64,000 nt of DNA, from assembly GCF_003473485.1 (NCBI RefSeq), contig NC_053046.1, positions 5,900,001 through 5,964,000 of the forward strand. The letters run 5' to 3'. The position numbers were made by a program, and so were the translations under genes. The notes beneath the pieces are model-generated. The model searched no databases. It had not been told where the DNA came from and saw nothing but the letters and a program-made list of their open reading frames with translations. Positions within the stretch are counted from its first letter, which is position 1, and each line of letters starts with the position of its first letter. This document shows, in pieces, positions 42,807-56,923 of this stretch. This DNA is from Medicago truncatula (taxonomy: Eukaryota > Streptophyta > Magnoliopsida > Fabales > Fabaceae).

Positions 42807-44894
42807 ATGGCGACGAACATTGGAATAATGGACGCTGCATATTTCGTCGGTAGATCTGAAATACTCTCTTGGATAAATTCAACTCTTCAACTCAATCTCT
42901 CCAAAGTCGAAGAGGTTAGAATTTCTCCTATTTAATTTTCTTCAATTCTCAAAGATTTTCATTGTTTTTCGTCAATTTTGTTATTTTCATTGTTTTTCGT
43001 CAATTTTGTTTTAGGTTTTTGATTTACGGTTAATAATTTGATAGATCTGTTTTCGTTGAATTGTGGAAATTTGTTTAGGCTTGTTCTGGTGCGGTTCACT
43101 GTCAGCTTCTTGATGCCGCTCATCCTGGAACTGTTCCGATGCATAAGGTGAATTTCGATGCGAAGAATGAGTATGAGATGATTCAGAATTATAAGGTTCT
43201 TCAAGATGTTTTCAACAAACTCAAAATCACTAAGGTAAATTTCGATTTTCAGTTACGTTCTGATTTTCGTTTTTTCTTTGAGATCTTGTAATTTTGGATT
43301 CATGATTTTATTAATTAGTTAATTTTGATTTTCGCAGCATATTGAGGTTAGCAAGCTGGTGAAAGGAAGACCGTTGGATAATCTGGAGTTCATGCAATGG
43401 ATGAAACGATACTGTGATTCTGTTAATTCTGGACAGCACAGGTAATTTAATCGTTACGCCAAATCTTTTGCGGATGCGTTTATTGTTTCAGTTGAAAATT
43501 TCTGATGCTAATCTTAATTGCGTGAAATTGTTATCTTTGAAATTGATAATTAGGTCTTATGGTTGGAATTTTGTAATTCGACTGATAATTAGATTTAACG
43601 TTAAAATTTAATTTCATATTCAAATGTTTTAATGAAAATTTTCTGGATGAAATCTTGAAAATTAGGGTTTACGATTGGATATCTGTAATTTTGTTATTGG
43701 TATTAATTAGATTGATTTTGAAGATTGAATCATGAATGTTGAACAAGGTCTTGATAATTAGGTTTTACAAATATATTAACTGTATGGAAGTCTTGTTGTG
43801 GTATTGGTAATGATCATATTGGATTTGAGGATTTAAGCTTGATAAGTTCTAAACTGAGGTTGCTTAATGTTTTATTAAATGTGTCAAAGTCTTGTTTTTA
43901 TATTGGTATTAATTATATTGGATTTGAGGATTTAAGTTTGATTAGTTCAAAACTGTTTTAAATGTATCAGAGTATTGTTTTGATATTGCCATATTGGTAA
44001 TAATTATATTGGATTTGAGGATTTAAGTTTGATCAGTTCAAAATTAAGGTTGATTGGCTTGATTGGCTTATATATACGTGTTTCTCGTTTCAGTTATAAT
44101 CCTTTGGAGAGGAGAGAGATGTGCAGGGGCGGAGGAAGAGAAGTGAGTAAAAAATCTGCACACTCTCAACCCTCAAACAAGGGTGGTTCTACTTCACACA
44201 GGCCTCCTCAATCTTCCCACACTGCTCGAAGGAATGATGTGTCTACTGCAAACCATGCAAATCCGGTGGCTGCAAAAGCCGCTAAGCCTGCTGCCGCGGC
44301 CGCCGCTGCTTCTGCAGCCCCTGCATATGATCAACAGGTACTTTGTTTTTACCATCTCAAGTGAATTATGAATTATTTTAAGTGCATAAATCTAACACTT
44401 AAGGTGATACAGATAACGGAATTGAAGTTATCCATTGACAGTCTTGAGAAGGAACGAGATTTCTACTTTGCAAAACTGAGGGATATTGAGATACTTTGCC
44501 AGACTCCTGAAGTAGAACATTCAGCGGTATTTTGCTTGAAAACTTTTCACTGTTGAGTAATGAGATTGGTAATTGTTGATGGGTAATTGATGACATGTGA
44601 ATTTTGTTTATGATTCAGGTTTTTGCAGCAATACAGAAGATACTGTATGCTACTGATGACAATGGATCTGAGTTGGAAGAAGCTCAAGCTATGCTTACTT
44701 CTGGTCTTCAGGAAGCAGAGCCATTGAGCCCCATTGCTGAGGTTTCTGAGGAGAAGAGCAGTTCTGAAAATCTCAAGAGAAAGAACTTTGCCAACCCTGA
44801 GGTTGATGCTGCTGGCATCGATAATTTGTCTCCTAGACGAAGGCTTTCTGATGTTTCGAATGTTCACCATAACGGGTCACCTCTCATGATCTGA
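42807..44894 (+). CDS. EB1C: Microtubule plus-end binding protein EB1, EB1C type
   Basis: Six exons: 42807-42914, 43079-43234, 43338-43441, 44094-44337, 44413-44526 and 44619-44894, giving 333 aa with all junctions in frame. The N-terminal calponin-homology domain (residues about 1-125) includes [32 protein letters not shown] and [10 protein letters not shown]. An Ala/Ser linker follows. The coiled-coil and EB-homology dimer domain holds [19 protein letters not shown]. The tail is basic ([21 protein letters not shown]). EB1A and EB1B have acidic EEY-like tails; this basic tail is the EB1C form, which in Arabidopsis is nuclear in interphase and acts in spindle and phragmoplast alignment. Start context and domain length are complete. 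An MSA element sits in its promoter. Confidence 0.94.
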
Positions 44895-45578
44895 AAGAAA
44901 AATTACAGGAAGAAAACTATTTTGGTTGTAATAATTTCTGATTCATGTGTTAAGTGACAATGTTTTTTGTAATGATTAGGGGCTCTAGAGAGACTCTCTC
45001 TGTTATGAATATGGTTATATGGTATATGTTAATTCAGAAGTATAGCTATTGGTATGTCCATCCAGAAATATAGCTATGATTATAGTTTTGCAGATTTATA
45101 ATCCTGGCTTGTGCTTCCGATTTTAGCACTATTTTATTCTTCATTATTTTTGTTGGTCAATTTGCAGTTTTTGGCAAATATCAATTCCAAATTTGTTATT
45201 AAGTAATTGGTTCCAGAATCACGTCTTGTTTGATCAAGACTAAAAATCTGATTTTAGTCTAAGAAAGAATCAGGGCTTTTGGATATCAATAGCCACAGGA
45301 TAATAAAGCTACCAATTTTAGTCTAAAAATCTGAATTGTTAGACCATTCGTTGAACTCAATAATGGGATGGTAGGGCATGTTTTAAGGTGATGCATGGGT
45401 TGTGTTCCTATGGATGCCCTCTTCCTCCGCCTTCACAATTGTGATTTCTTTAATTTGGTAATAATTCCACATATATCCATAAAAATCTTCCATCTTTTGT
45501 GAGAGTAGAAACATAAATACAGGTCTTTATTCGATTACAACTAGGGGAAGCTTTCTATAGACTAATTATTGGGTAAAC
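44895..45578. other. EB1C 3' region and spacer
   Basis: Contains the EB1C 3' UTR and the leader of the next small gene. No repeat or RNA recognised. Confidence 0.5.
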
Positions 45579-45900
45579 ATGAATGAACAAGCTAAGGTAA
45601 TAAAACTCCTACCATTTGCTTCTATTGTGTTTTTTTTTCTTTCTATTTTTTTTTATGATAAATGAATTTGTATGAATTTTCTGTCAGAACGAGGCTATGA
45701 ATGTAAGAAGTTCCATTGAGAAAAAGGTGGAAACTGTGGATCATCGATCTTCGGCAGGGCAAGGGCAAGGTCAAGAAGAGAGGAATGTGCAGGTTATTCA
45801 TCAACCCCATTCCAAAACCAGTGGCGGTGTTCTTACTGGTGCTGCTGCTGCCATGGCATCCACTCTACAATCTGCCAAGGATGCAATTTCTAAAAAATAA
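45579..45900 (+). CDS. Small hydrophilic protein, unknown
   Basis: Exon 1 (45579-45596) encodes MNEQAK; exon 2 (45688-45900) begins NEAMNVRSSIEKKVETVDH and stops at 45898. Together they give 76 aa, with a clean GTAATA donor and CTGTCAG acceptor. The protein is charged, with a GQGQGQEER stretch, and ends in an Ala-rich helix-like segment (GVLTGAAAAMASTLQSAKDA). There is no signal peptide or membrane segment. The composition recalls LEA-like or seed-maturation small proteins, but I do not recognise a named family. It lies about 685 bp downstream of EB1C on the same strand. The intron with in-frame phase supports a real gene. Confidence 0.65.
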
Positions 45901-46882
45901 TGTAAATTAGGATTGTAAATTTTTTCTCCAGACCACATAGGTTTGACGGTGTGTTAGTTCATTCTTGTATAACTGGTTGTTGTTCCTTGACATAGACATG
46001 AACATAGTGTTAATAATGTATTTTTGTATCAATTGATTCCATAAATCTTGTTTTTACTTTTGTCCTCTAAACTCTAAACCCCTAATGCATCAAATTCTTT
46101 CTTCAATATTAGTAGTAGCAATTAATAAATAAATAAATAAAATCAACAATAATGGTTTGTCAATTGTCATTGTTGTTTTATCAAATGCTTAGGTTTGACG
46201 CTGCCATAATTTTTGTACAGTGCCATACGAATCTCATGTAGATAATTTTTTATTTTTTATAGTAATCTCATGTAGATAATTTAACATTACTTTAGCAACC
46301 CAACTAGCATCTTAATCTCAATTATTAGCCGGTTTTTATTTTCAATGCAATGGTGACTTCAAACTTTTTTTTTGAAGGACGTGACTTCAAACTTGATGCC
46401 TATTGTATCAATAATGGTTTTAAGTTGCGGTCACGGTCCTGATTATATTGCAATCTTTTTTAAATTGCGGTCACGGTCCTGATTACACTAGATTACTACA
46501 ATCTAGAATGCGGGAAAATGTTGCCGATGCAGTCGAAATTGATGCTGTTGTGGAAACTTCAAACCCGCAATATTGCGAACCTCATTTTAAACCATGATTT
46601 CAGTCATAAATGGCCTCAATCTTAAGCTAAATAAAGATACCACGCCACCCTTTATTATCAGAATCTTATTCTAGCTTTTTATATTGGAGTATTGATGCCT
46701 GACGCAATTTTTTCTGGTCTCATATTCATATAATAAACAAACAACTCATTAGATTCTGAGGTAAGTTATAACCTTCTTCCCCTTCGTCCATAAATCATAA
46801 CAAATTGAACTCAGAAAAATTCAAGTTTTATACGTTTTAAGTTGATTTTTTGGGCTAAATTTTACCTGAAACAAAGACAAAA
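45901..46882. other. Spacer with a small MITE
   Basis: Contains the 3' UTR of the small gene and a MITE-like repeat at 46412-46595. The remaining sequence to the ARF start is probably promoter, with no clear TATA. Confidence 0.45.
46412..46595. mobile_element. MITE-like element with internal tandem repeat
   Basis: The ends atggttttaagttgcggtc and, inverted, atggtttaaaatgaggttcgc form an imperfect inverted repeat. A unit of about 22 bp, ttgcggtcacggtcctgatta, is repeated near 46425 and 46465. No target duplication is certain. Confidence 0.5.
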
Positions 46883-48045
<1,163 letters not shown>

Positions 48046-49160
48046 ATCAAGATCTGATTTACTTTGATCTTTATCATATGGATATTGAGACTTTGCTCCA
48101 CATTCTATAATATGTACTCTATGACATATTGTTTGCTTATATACTGGCATGAACTTGAGTACCTTTTGTTAATTTGAACTATGAACCAACTATAATATCA
48201 ATCACTGTGTACACTCTTTTATTAGAAGTATATTACTAGTTAGTTAGAGAATCAACATATTAACTACAATTACTAACAGACTCTAACTTTTTTTTACTAA
48301 CTTTTATATTTTTATTAGTCTGTTTTGGAACAAAGTTCAGAGTATGTTCTGCAGAAACCAAGCATATTTACGCACACGTATGGGCAATTAATTATCCTTT
48401 GTAGGCATCATTACACTGTGTAGGTATCAGTCTATCAGACTAAGAGGATCGGTAAACATTAACCAAAGATATAAAAAGATACATGTGCTTTTATAACTTT
48501 GGTTTTAAAACAAAACAAAAAATTAAAACAATATAACTTCAGTAAATAAGCTAAGCCAGAGAAATTTCTGGGAACTCTAACAAAGATCTTGAAACATCGA
48601 TTTTAACTCCCTCCTCTCGATAAAAAATATCAATTTTAACTCCCTAGAAAGAAACACAATGGTTTAAAACTTTACCTGCATAAAACATCAAAATATGTCA
48701 TAATGTAATCTTTTGTATGTGTACCTAAATTAATAAATGAACCAGGACATATGAAATCAATACCTTCCGAATTACGTCAAGTTTTGAAAACGTGTAATTT
48801 TTAAAAATATATTCTATATAAACAAGTCACACACATCTTAATGTGAGGTGTGGATTTGTTACGAACCTCTGTAATTCTGAAAGAAGATACGCTGTCTTGT
48901 ATACTGTCTTGGACTTGCAATATTTTGTTAAGGGTGTTAGAATTCTCCTAAGGTCCTCAAGGACTTTGAAGAACATCATACAGACTTCAAAAATATACAA
49001 AATTGAAATAATAAAATGCAGGAAAGAAGGTCATTTGACAACAAAAAAGGGGCAAATGCAATGAATTCCATAATGTGCCTGATCCTTTTACCTGCGGGTA
49101 TGATCCCGGTGTAAAGGGCTATACACAAATTCCTGAATATTAACAAATTTGAACAAGAAT
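48046..49160. other. Spacer between convergent ARF and PTEN genes
   Basis: Expected to hold both 3' UTRs. A plus-strand frame at 48843-49064 has no family features. No repeats recognised. Confidence 0.5.
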
Positions 49161-52100
49161 TTAACTCGCCTCCTCTGAATCACTCTCAAAATCTTCATCT
49201 CCAAAAGAAAAAACTGAAGCATCTGCTGCAATTGCCTTGAATTCACTTGTCCCTATAGATTCCATGTTGGTGGTGTTAGGACCTGCATGAATATTATGAT
49301 GTTTATTGGTAGTTGATGCTTCAGAAACATTGTTTTCCGTGCGTTCGTCATGCTGCTGGAGTGACAACTGATCCGTTGCACGCGACAACATCCCTACATG
49401 GTCAGTAGTGGCCTCAGATGCTTGATGAGGTTCCATATATTTGTAATCAGTTGCAGCTTCCCTCCTTTGTGTTCCCTTGGTCTCCTCTTCATCGCTATCT
49501 GAGAATACATCATCATCTCCATTTTTAGGTATCTTACTCTTTCTTGAACTAGATGTTGGCTTTGCACCAGATGAGACATTTCTTATGTCAGATCCTTTGC
49601 TTGCAGGGTTGACTTTTCCAGGTAGCGTGCCATCATAGTCTACCATCACAACTTCGACCTGGAACCCTGGAGCTGGGATCTTTCTCTGAAGGGCACAGTC
49701 ATAATGTTTAATTAGTGAAAAAGTTCAGTAAATCAATAGATTATTAAGTGTTACTTAATGCCCACAAAATAACATTGAAAAATAAGTGTAGTGTACCTTG
49801 TCAAAATCATCAAGATCTGAGCCATCTAAAATTTTTCTGTTCTCTATCATTGTTGTATTCATCCAACTGCCAAGGAGAAACTGACGTATTAAGAACACTG
49901 TTAATCATTGTTAAACAAACTGTTCTATACATTAAACAGCTTAGAAGAGAATAAATCTGGAATGTATGGCAGAGCTGGGAAACAAAATTTCATCATTATA
50001 AAAACATTTGGTCTCCATATCGAAATGATAAAGAAGACAAGTAGGTATGCTCGCCAATGAGGAATTTATTTAAATAAAGCTATAATAATGTAAAGTACAA
50101 TCATAATGATTCTGACAAATCCAAGTTTCTTTTCAGAACTAATTTGAAGATGAAAAAGCTAAAGTATAAAGTGGCCTGAAGAAGTAGCCATTTTAAACGA
50201 ACCAGTAGAAATCTCCCTGTCGATCATGAAAATGAATTTTGAAGTCCCCAACCAATTCTGTCAGACCTGGCTCCCCTGGTAATGCAAAGACCAAAATTCC
50301 TTTCTTTGATGCATTGATCCAAAAATCTTCTGGCTGAAAATGAGATATAAAAGTAAGTTAGTAATCAAATTCAAAGCCATGCATTAGCATGTGTGTACCA
50401 TCAAATGAAGGCATAAAAGTGGAATGGGTGTACCATTAGATCCTTTGTCTTGGGATGCTTTCTAGTTGTGAAAAGAATTCCTGAGAATAAGTGAAGACAT
50501 CAGCCTTCTCTAGATTAATAAAATGTTAGTTATAAAAACAGCTTGACAAGTTGCATTTGACACTTACCGTTATGATCAGAAATTGTAATGGATGGTCTAA
50601 CCCAATAAGGGCATTTGTGAAGCCGAAACCCTCTCAGCATACACCTGCGGAAGTCCAAATTAAGAAAAGCCTTCTTTGGATTTGGCACATTGTAACAAAG
50701 TTTCGTCTTACCTTCGTCCGGGCTGGACTTCTCCGTTGAAGTGTGTTAAGGTCCGTTCAAAATATTTGACATATCTCTACAAATTACAGAAATAAATGAT
50801 TTTAGAAGAATATGTTTTAGATTAAATCTCCATAATACGATAAACTAAAAAAAATTACTAACAATTTGACTTGGGAGAGTTAGAGCCTTTCCATCTACAC
50901 ATCTTTTCTGGTTAAAGGAATCAATGGCTTCCTCAGCAGTGGGGAAAAACTGCAAAATAGTTCCCAGCAAGTAATTAATTTCAAAATTGCACAATTCACC
51001 GCATAAAAAAAATGCAGATCAACTATGATCCTCAAGTCTCTGAAGTCAACTCTCAAAACTTACCTTAAGATACAAAAGAAGGCTACAAATCATCAGTCCT
51101 GTCCTTCCCATACCAGCTTTACAATGAACAACGACCACATTTTGGATATCCTCCTTCAACCATGAATATGCACTTCGACAAAATGATGCTATAAGTTGAA
51201 TAGGAGGGCAATTATGATCACTAAATGGGAAACTTGCAACCTGTAAACAATCCCAAGAAATCAATAGGGCAGACGTAAATATTAGAATAATTTTGTAAAA
51301 AATAAACTAGTGGCACATTCTTCATTTCTATTTTTGAATCTACAAAACCAAACAGAAATAAAAGAAAATTATTGTCTGTATTTTTATATCCAAGTTTTTT
51401 GAAACATATCTGCAACTCAAATAAAGAGTCTATACCTTCAGAAGTCTCAGTCTTGTAAGCATAATTCTTCACTACTTTTTTTTTTTATCAATAGTGAGTG
51501 TACACTGGATATTAATTTCATGATCAAAACCTCAATATTGTGTATGATTCAATTTTTGATTTATTTATTAGTTTATTTACTTATAAATTAATTCATTGTT
51601 AAGAGCTTTCAAACCTAAGAGTCTATGAAACTAGAGGAATCTATGTAGAGTCATAAGCGCACACAACACAATACAAAAACAATGTTTAAATCATCTATCA
51701 TAGTTTCTAAACATAATATATGATAGTGAATATTTTTTTATGAAGAACCTAAATTGGCACCGAGACCTTGAGAGGAGCACACTCCAAGGTCCCAAGTCAA
51801 CACCACTATATGATAGTAAATATTAAGAAAGGAAACAACAACAACAAAATTTTGAACTAGTAAGGGTTTAAAGACAATAATAGAAAACAATACATAGCAT
51901 CATCACAACTCAAAACTGATGGACAAATTCACAAATCAAAAGATAGATTCACAACTCAGCATGCAAAAGCCAAGAAGAGCATGAAATGTTAAAAATCAAA
52001 AGAAACATTGACAAAACACAGATTCAAAATTACTAGAGAGTGGAAGATGGTTAGACTATTTTCCAGTTGGAGGCAAATGATGGGCCACCATCAAGATTAT

Positions 52101-54151
52101 TACATGTCAATACTGATGATGTACCAATTAGTGCCACAGTGCAAATATAATAAAACTATACCTTCCCCTGGAAAAGTGATCCATCGTACAACCTCTCTGA
52201 ACAAAGATTGTATACTTTGTACTTTCCCTGCACAAATTAAGGTTTCAAGAGACTAAAATTGTCAAAAGATAATAGATAAGTTGTCAACTTTCAGAACATG
52301 AAGATTCAGACAGAGTTTAATTTCATGATCTTCAAATACTCAAATTATCTTTTTCACTCAAAGCAGAAGAGTTCAAGATCAACCTAACATACCAAGTTTT
52401 CATCTAAAGTGTAGGGTAAATGAAGTACAATAAAAGTGGTCAACTGTAAATAACTGTTTGGTTGCTGTATGAGCTTTTAGGTGGATGTTGTTCAAAATAC
52501 TAATAGCGCAAGTCCAATTTCCATATCATTTCTATTTTACTAATCAGTTTCTTATGATTTGACTTTAGGTAAAGATATTTCTAAGCTATACGAAGGAATA
52601 TAATGGAGTGCTAGTTCACATTTTCAAATTAAAAGTTTTCTTCTATATTCCAAGGTTGTAAACTTGAAGAAAAGTACTCTTTGATTTCATTCGAGATTTC
52701 TTTGACTATTCACTCTACCCATTTCTTGAGTACTACCAAATGAGCAGATAATGAGATTCCAAATTTGAAATAGATGTCATGTTACCTTGTGATGAGTTTC
52801 AAAAAACTTGATTACTTCTTCCATGTGATTTCGATAGAACCCCTGCAACACAGTTCTCTCTTAAAACAAATTGACTCATGACTGAATCTGGTTATGAGGG
52901 GCAAGACTGACTGTCTATAAATATACCTCAATGTACCCAAAAATTCCAGAGCTAAAATCACCACCAGGAAATCCCATAGCTATTATATTTTCAGTGATGT
53001 ATGTCATATCCAAATCAAATCCACCTTCCTGTTACAAAGAGTTAAATGTGAAAGTAAGAGAAAACTGAAATCAATATGGAAGATGAGTTAATTCTACACA
53101 AAACATAGAAATGTTCAATTCAAAATACAATAGACTCAATTGAATTATGTAAGTTTATAACTGAGAGAGTATCAAATACATAACGAATGTAATTCAGTAC
53201 CTAAGAAATCAACACCAATTTGATTCTTTAATAGATGAAGTCAAAGGAATGCCTATCTCTGTGATGATGCCTTTAACATGATGGGGAACACAACCTTTTT
53301 GTCTAACTAAGAATGCTAGAGGACATATCAATTCTTATGTAGGAGGTAATAAAGCTGGGATTCTAAGCAGATGTTTTTATACTATTTCGAGGCAGATATT
53401 TGTGAAATACAATAATACGAGCATATGGTCCTATACACAATTTTGCAGTTCTAGTTTGTAACAGGTTTCAAAACCTCCATATGAGATGATTTTCTTGAGC
53501 ACATTTCATAGCCACACATGCATTGGAAAAATGAGTGTGCCTGAAGTTTTGGTACATTGTGTGAACTATTTGAATGATGAACAACAAGACAATATGTAAT
53601 GCTAATGATATTGAGATTAAAATCTAGCATATTTAAGTTTACAAGAGCATGTTGTTGAGGAACATTTATGGTTATTATCAGACATTTTAAAATAAAATAA
53701 AAAATCATGACCTAAACCCTTTATACATTGTCAGTAACACAGGCAAAATTGAAGCAGGTGTAAATTGTTGACTGACCTGGTATCTGCGTTTATTTTGAGA
53801 AACAATATGTCGTGCTTTGGTCTGCACTGCCTTTACTGCTTCCTTTGAAGAGTCCACCAACCCTTTAGTGAATGATTCAATTATATTAGGTTGCTCGGCT
53901 CCTGAACTGCTCGTAGCAAGCTCATTTGGGGGACTTCGTAGTCCAATCCCACTAGTAAGACGAGCAAATGCTGACATGCCATTGTTCTCTGTCTGTGAGT
54001 TCTGATCTGCAGCCCCAAACCTCAGATTTCTCGCCCAGGAAGATATGCTAGAAACTGGTGACAAGGATGGTGAATCACGTGCATTGTCATTTTCAGCAGG
54101 TACTTTGGCGGAGTAAGGTTCAGTCTTCGAAGATGGAGGAGCGGGTTCCAT
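49161..54151 (-). CDS. PTEN2: PTEN2-type lipid/protein phosphatase
   Basis: Twelve coding exons on the minus strand: 54151-53777, 53028-52927, 52842-52786, 52227-52162, 51240-51064, 50949-50863, 50776-50712, 50644-50568, 50480-50434, 50333-50203, 49866-49797 and 49685-49161. Together they give 592 aa, in frame at every junction. Parts: a Ser/Pro-rich N-terminal extension (residues 1-125, plant PTEN2 specific), the phosphatase domain from EGGFDLDMTYITENIIAMG with the catalytic loop HCKAGMGRTG (Cys240, Arg246), the C2 domain (about 310-440; GDFKIHFHD, GFQVEVVMVDYDG), and an acidic tail ending EDFESDSEEAS. A non-coding first exon is likely at about 55041-55200, with its donor at 55040 and the acceptor before 54174. 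Family members remove the 3-phosphate of phosphoinositides in cytosol and membranes. Human PTEN has Lys in place of the loop Met. Arabidopsis PTEN2a and 2b are of similar length. Confidence 0.95.
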
Positions 54152-54353
54152 CAATGAGTCACTCAAATGCAGTTCTGTAAAATAGAAAACCAATCTAAGG
54201 CACTTGTAGTTTAAGTAGCTAACAACAAATTATGCCTCTATAGTTTGATTAAGTCTAGCAAAATACTAAGTGAAAAACATGATAAACAAACAAAAAGAAG
54301 GTTTATGAACCGTAAAGAAAAAGAACGTTTATGATAAAATTGCTATGAATGTG

Positions 54354-54737
54354 ACTGGATTGACTTATTTGAACTTATCTACTAGCATAAACATGTGTAA
54401 AACCACTTGACAGAGCTTACGGTCAGAAATAGCTTAAGACATGTTCATAAGCTGAAAACATCAAATTACTATAGATTTAAAAGTTAGTGACATATTAGTT
54501 AGATTAGTTAGGAGTTATATATAAGTCGTAACTAATCTAACTAATATGTAACTAACTTTTAAATCACTAATACTTATTTCCATAAGCTTTCCTGGATAGC
54601 TTATAAAAACAACTAATAGCTTATTCGAAAATAATTCGATTTTATTTCATCTTTTTGTTACAAAAATAGTCGATACATAAAAAATAAGCACTTATGCTTT
54701 AAGTACTTAATTTAAGTTGTTTATCCAAACAGAGCCT
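54354..54737. mobile_element. Tourist-like MITE in the PTEN 5' UTR intron
   Basis: The left end ggattgacttatttgaactt and the right end aagttgtttatccaaacaga are mutually inverted, and the body carries the repeated words agcttat and ataagc. The same family occurs intact at 59750-60016. The copy here is enlarged by a hairpin insertion at 54476-54563. Confidence 0.65.
54476..54563. repeat. Near-perfect hairpin, about 34-bp arms
   Basis: The arm ttaaaagttagtgacatatt, extended by agttagattagtta, pairs with its inverse after a loop of about 20 bases (one or two mismatches). It lies within the MITE above and splits its body, so it is probably a separate small palindromic insertion. A transcribed hairpin of this kind could feed small-RNA processing, but that is speculation. 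Confidence 0.65.
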
Positions 54738-55204
54738 AAATAAAAAGGCGCGATGAAATGATGCTAAAAAAGCACCTAGTTTGTAAACATGAAAACACCT
54801 ACAGCATAAGCTAATTGAATTCGGAATAGAATCATTAACTTATTCTCATGAATTAACTCGATTGTGAAATGAATCGAATCAAAACAGTGCAAAAACATGA
54901 GCATTGGAAATTAAACAGAGAGATCTGAAAATGGAGTTTTCATTGATGCAACAGATTGAGGTGATTTGTAAACAATGCAGAAGCATGATAGCGGCGTTGA
55001 TACAAGAAATGAAAAACGAATGAGAAGTGGATCGCTTACCGGCGACGGTGACGGTGGAAGTAATTTTCCGATCTGTTTCGGAGGGAATAACGGTTTTTTG
55101 AACGGAAAAGAAAGCGTGTGAGATTTGCAGAGATTGAAATTCGGATCAATGTAGGTTCATTTGATTAGAGTGTAGAGTCACCGGCACGGAACAGAGGGCT
55201 TGCA

Positions 55205-56863
55205 ATTTTAGAGAATGAACGAAACAATATTCATATGCTTACTTATTTCATAATCCATCGCTTTTTTTTTTTTTTTGGTCAAGATCATAATCCATCACTT
55301 TATCCATTGAGCTAAAAATTAGGACATGCGATGAAAGTTAACTCAAATTCAGTAAGGTAATTTGTAAAAGCTTAAAAAATCTTTAGGGGATTAAATAAAA
55401 AAAAATTAAGGACCCAAGACTAATAATCCCTCTATTTTAAAATATACGTCGTAGTCAACTAATTCACACATGTCAATACATAATTTTATCGTTAATATAT
55501 TTAGCTATCTATGGTAAAAGATTGTAAAATTTAATATTTTAAAAATATTTATCAAGACAAATCAAACATTTTATATGCTTAGATTTGTATTTATATGTTA
55601 GCTAAAAAATATTGTCAAAGTAAGTTATGTGAATAATGTATATCGTGAAAATGTGACATGTATTTTAAAATGGATGGATTATATGATTAATCATTGTTTT
55701 AATCCCGCTATAAGAGATATCCATGTTTAGTGTCGAATTCACCTTGAATAAACACAATTTTCACCTGTGAAGGAAATCTATAAAGAAATCATTTTCATTA
55801 AAGAGATAAAATTCTTTTACCTTTTTCAATTTATTTGTAAATCATATGAGTTGTTTTCAAACATAATATCATTTACATGTAATTGCCAAGATTAATTCTG
55901 AGTTGTTGTTTTTTTTTTAAGAAATTCTTTGAGTCTTTGAGTCTTGTAAGGTTCAAGTGACAATTTTTTTTAAGGGTTTTAATGATGTTTTGTTATTCTA
56001 TTGATTCTTTTGCTTTTATATTGAATTTATTGATGTTATGATGTCCATTGAAATTGATAACTCTAAATTTGGAAGATATTCGGACCCAAATGTGATTCTC
56101 AATTGGTTGTTTTGACTTTCACAATATTATGAGATACATCTTTTACAAAATTCATAGCATTTGATCGAAAGTTTACGTATTATAAAAAAAAAATAGATAA
56201 AATTTTACATAAATCTAAGCGTAAAATTGGGGTTACGTAATTTTTTTTGCAACCTATTTTCAATATATTTTTTAGGGATTTGTTAACTCTTCTTTGTTAG
56301 TATCTAAATTTAAAAAGTAGTGGCTATCAAGTGAATCATATGACTAAGATTTATTATTATCAAATATCAACTAATCTCCATGCGCAATGCCTTCGTCTCA
56401 CCATATTTATTTATTCTTTTTTTATTACAAGAATCTCACCTCTTAATAACTACCTCTAATTTATTCATCTATTTTATCATTTTTTAAGAAAAAAAACAAA
56501 AGAAGAGAAATGGTAATCAATAAAATAGCTTAATTTTAAATAATTTATATAAAATTTACAACTTTTATTATTTTGTTCAATAAATTTTTATAGTATTTCT
56601 CCTAAAAATAATAAACTGTAGTGTTTATTATTATTATTATGATATTGATATGAAGTTTTCACCATATAAAAAAACATATGAAACACGTAAATCGAACATA
56701 TGTTGATGGAATTGGATTAAAAATTTGGAGCGTATTCATCCTAGATATTTCTTGTTTGATTTTTATGTCAATTTGAATTGATTAGTTTTATTTTATTTTA
56801 TTTTTAAAAAAAAAAAAAAACTCTATGGTGTATTTAAGCTCTGTTATTACAATAATTAATTAA
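55205..56863. other. Gene-free stretch with a Stowaway-like MITE
   Basis: AT-rich. At about 55427-55680 the ends ccctctattttaaaatatacg and (inverted) catccattttaaaatacatg look like a Stowaway (Tc1/mariner-type) MITE. The rest shows no gene. Confidence 0.5.
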
Positions 56864-56923
56864 GGGGGATGTGTTGGATTAGGATTCTATGGGATTTTAA
56901 AAGACCTTTTAATTATGAAAAAT

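Larger units (their letters stand above)
54152..55204 (-). promoter_or_regulatory. PTEN 5' UTR intron and first exon
   Basis: The coding exon begins at 54174 after an ACAG acceptor. Upstream, cgtcaccgtcgccg followed by gtaagc at 55040 is a good donor, so an intron of about 865 bp separates a 5' UTR exon (about 55041-55200) from the start codon. The intron contains a Tourist-like MITE with a hairpin inside. Confidence 0.6.

Noticed and set aside
43414-43611. Open frame inside EB1C intron 3
   Set aside because: Intronic by the splice model, which gives a complete EB1C; no family features.
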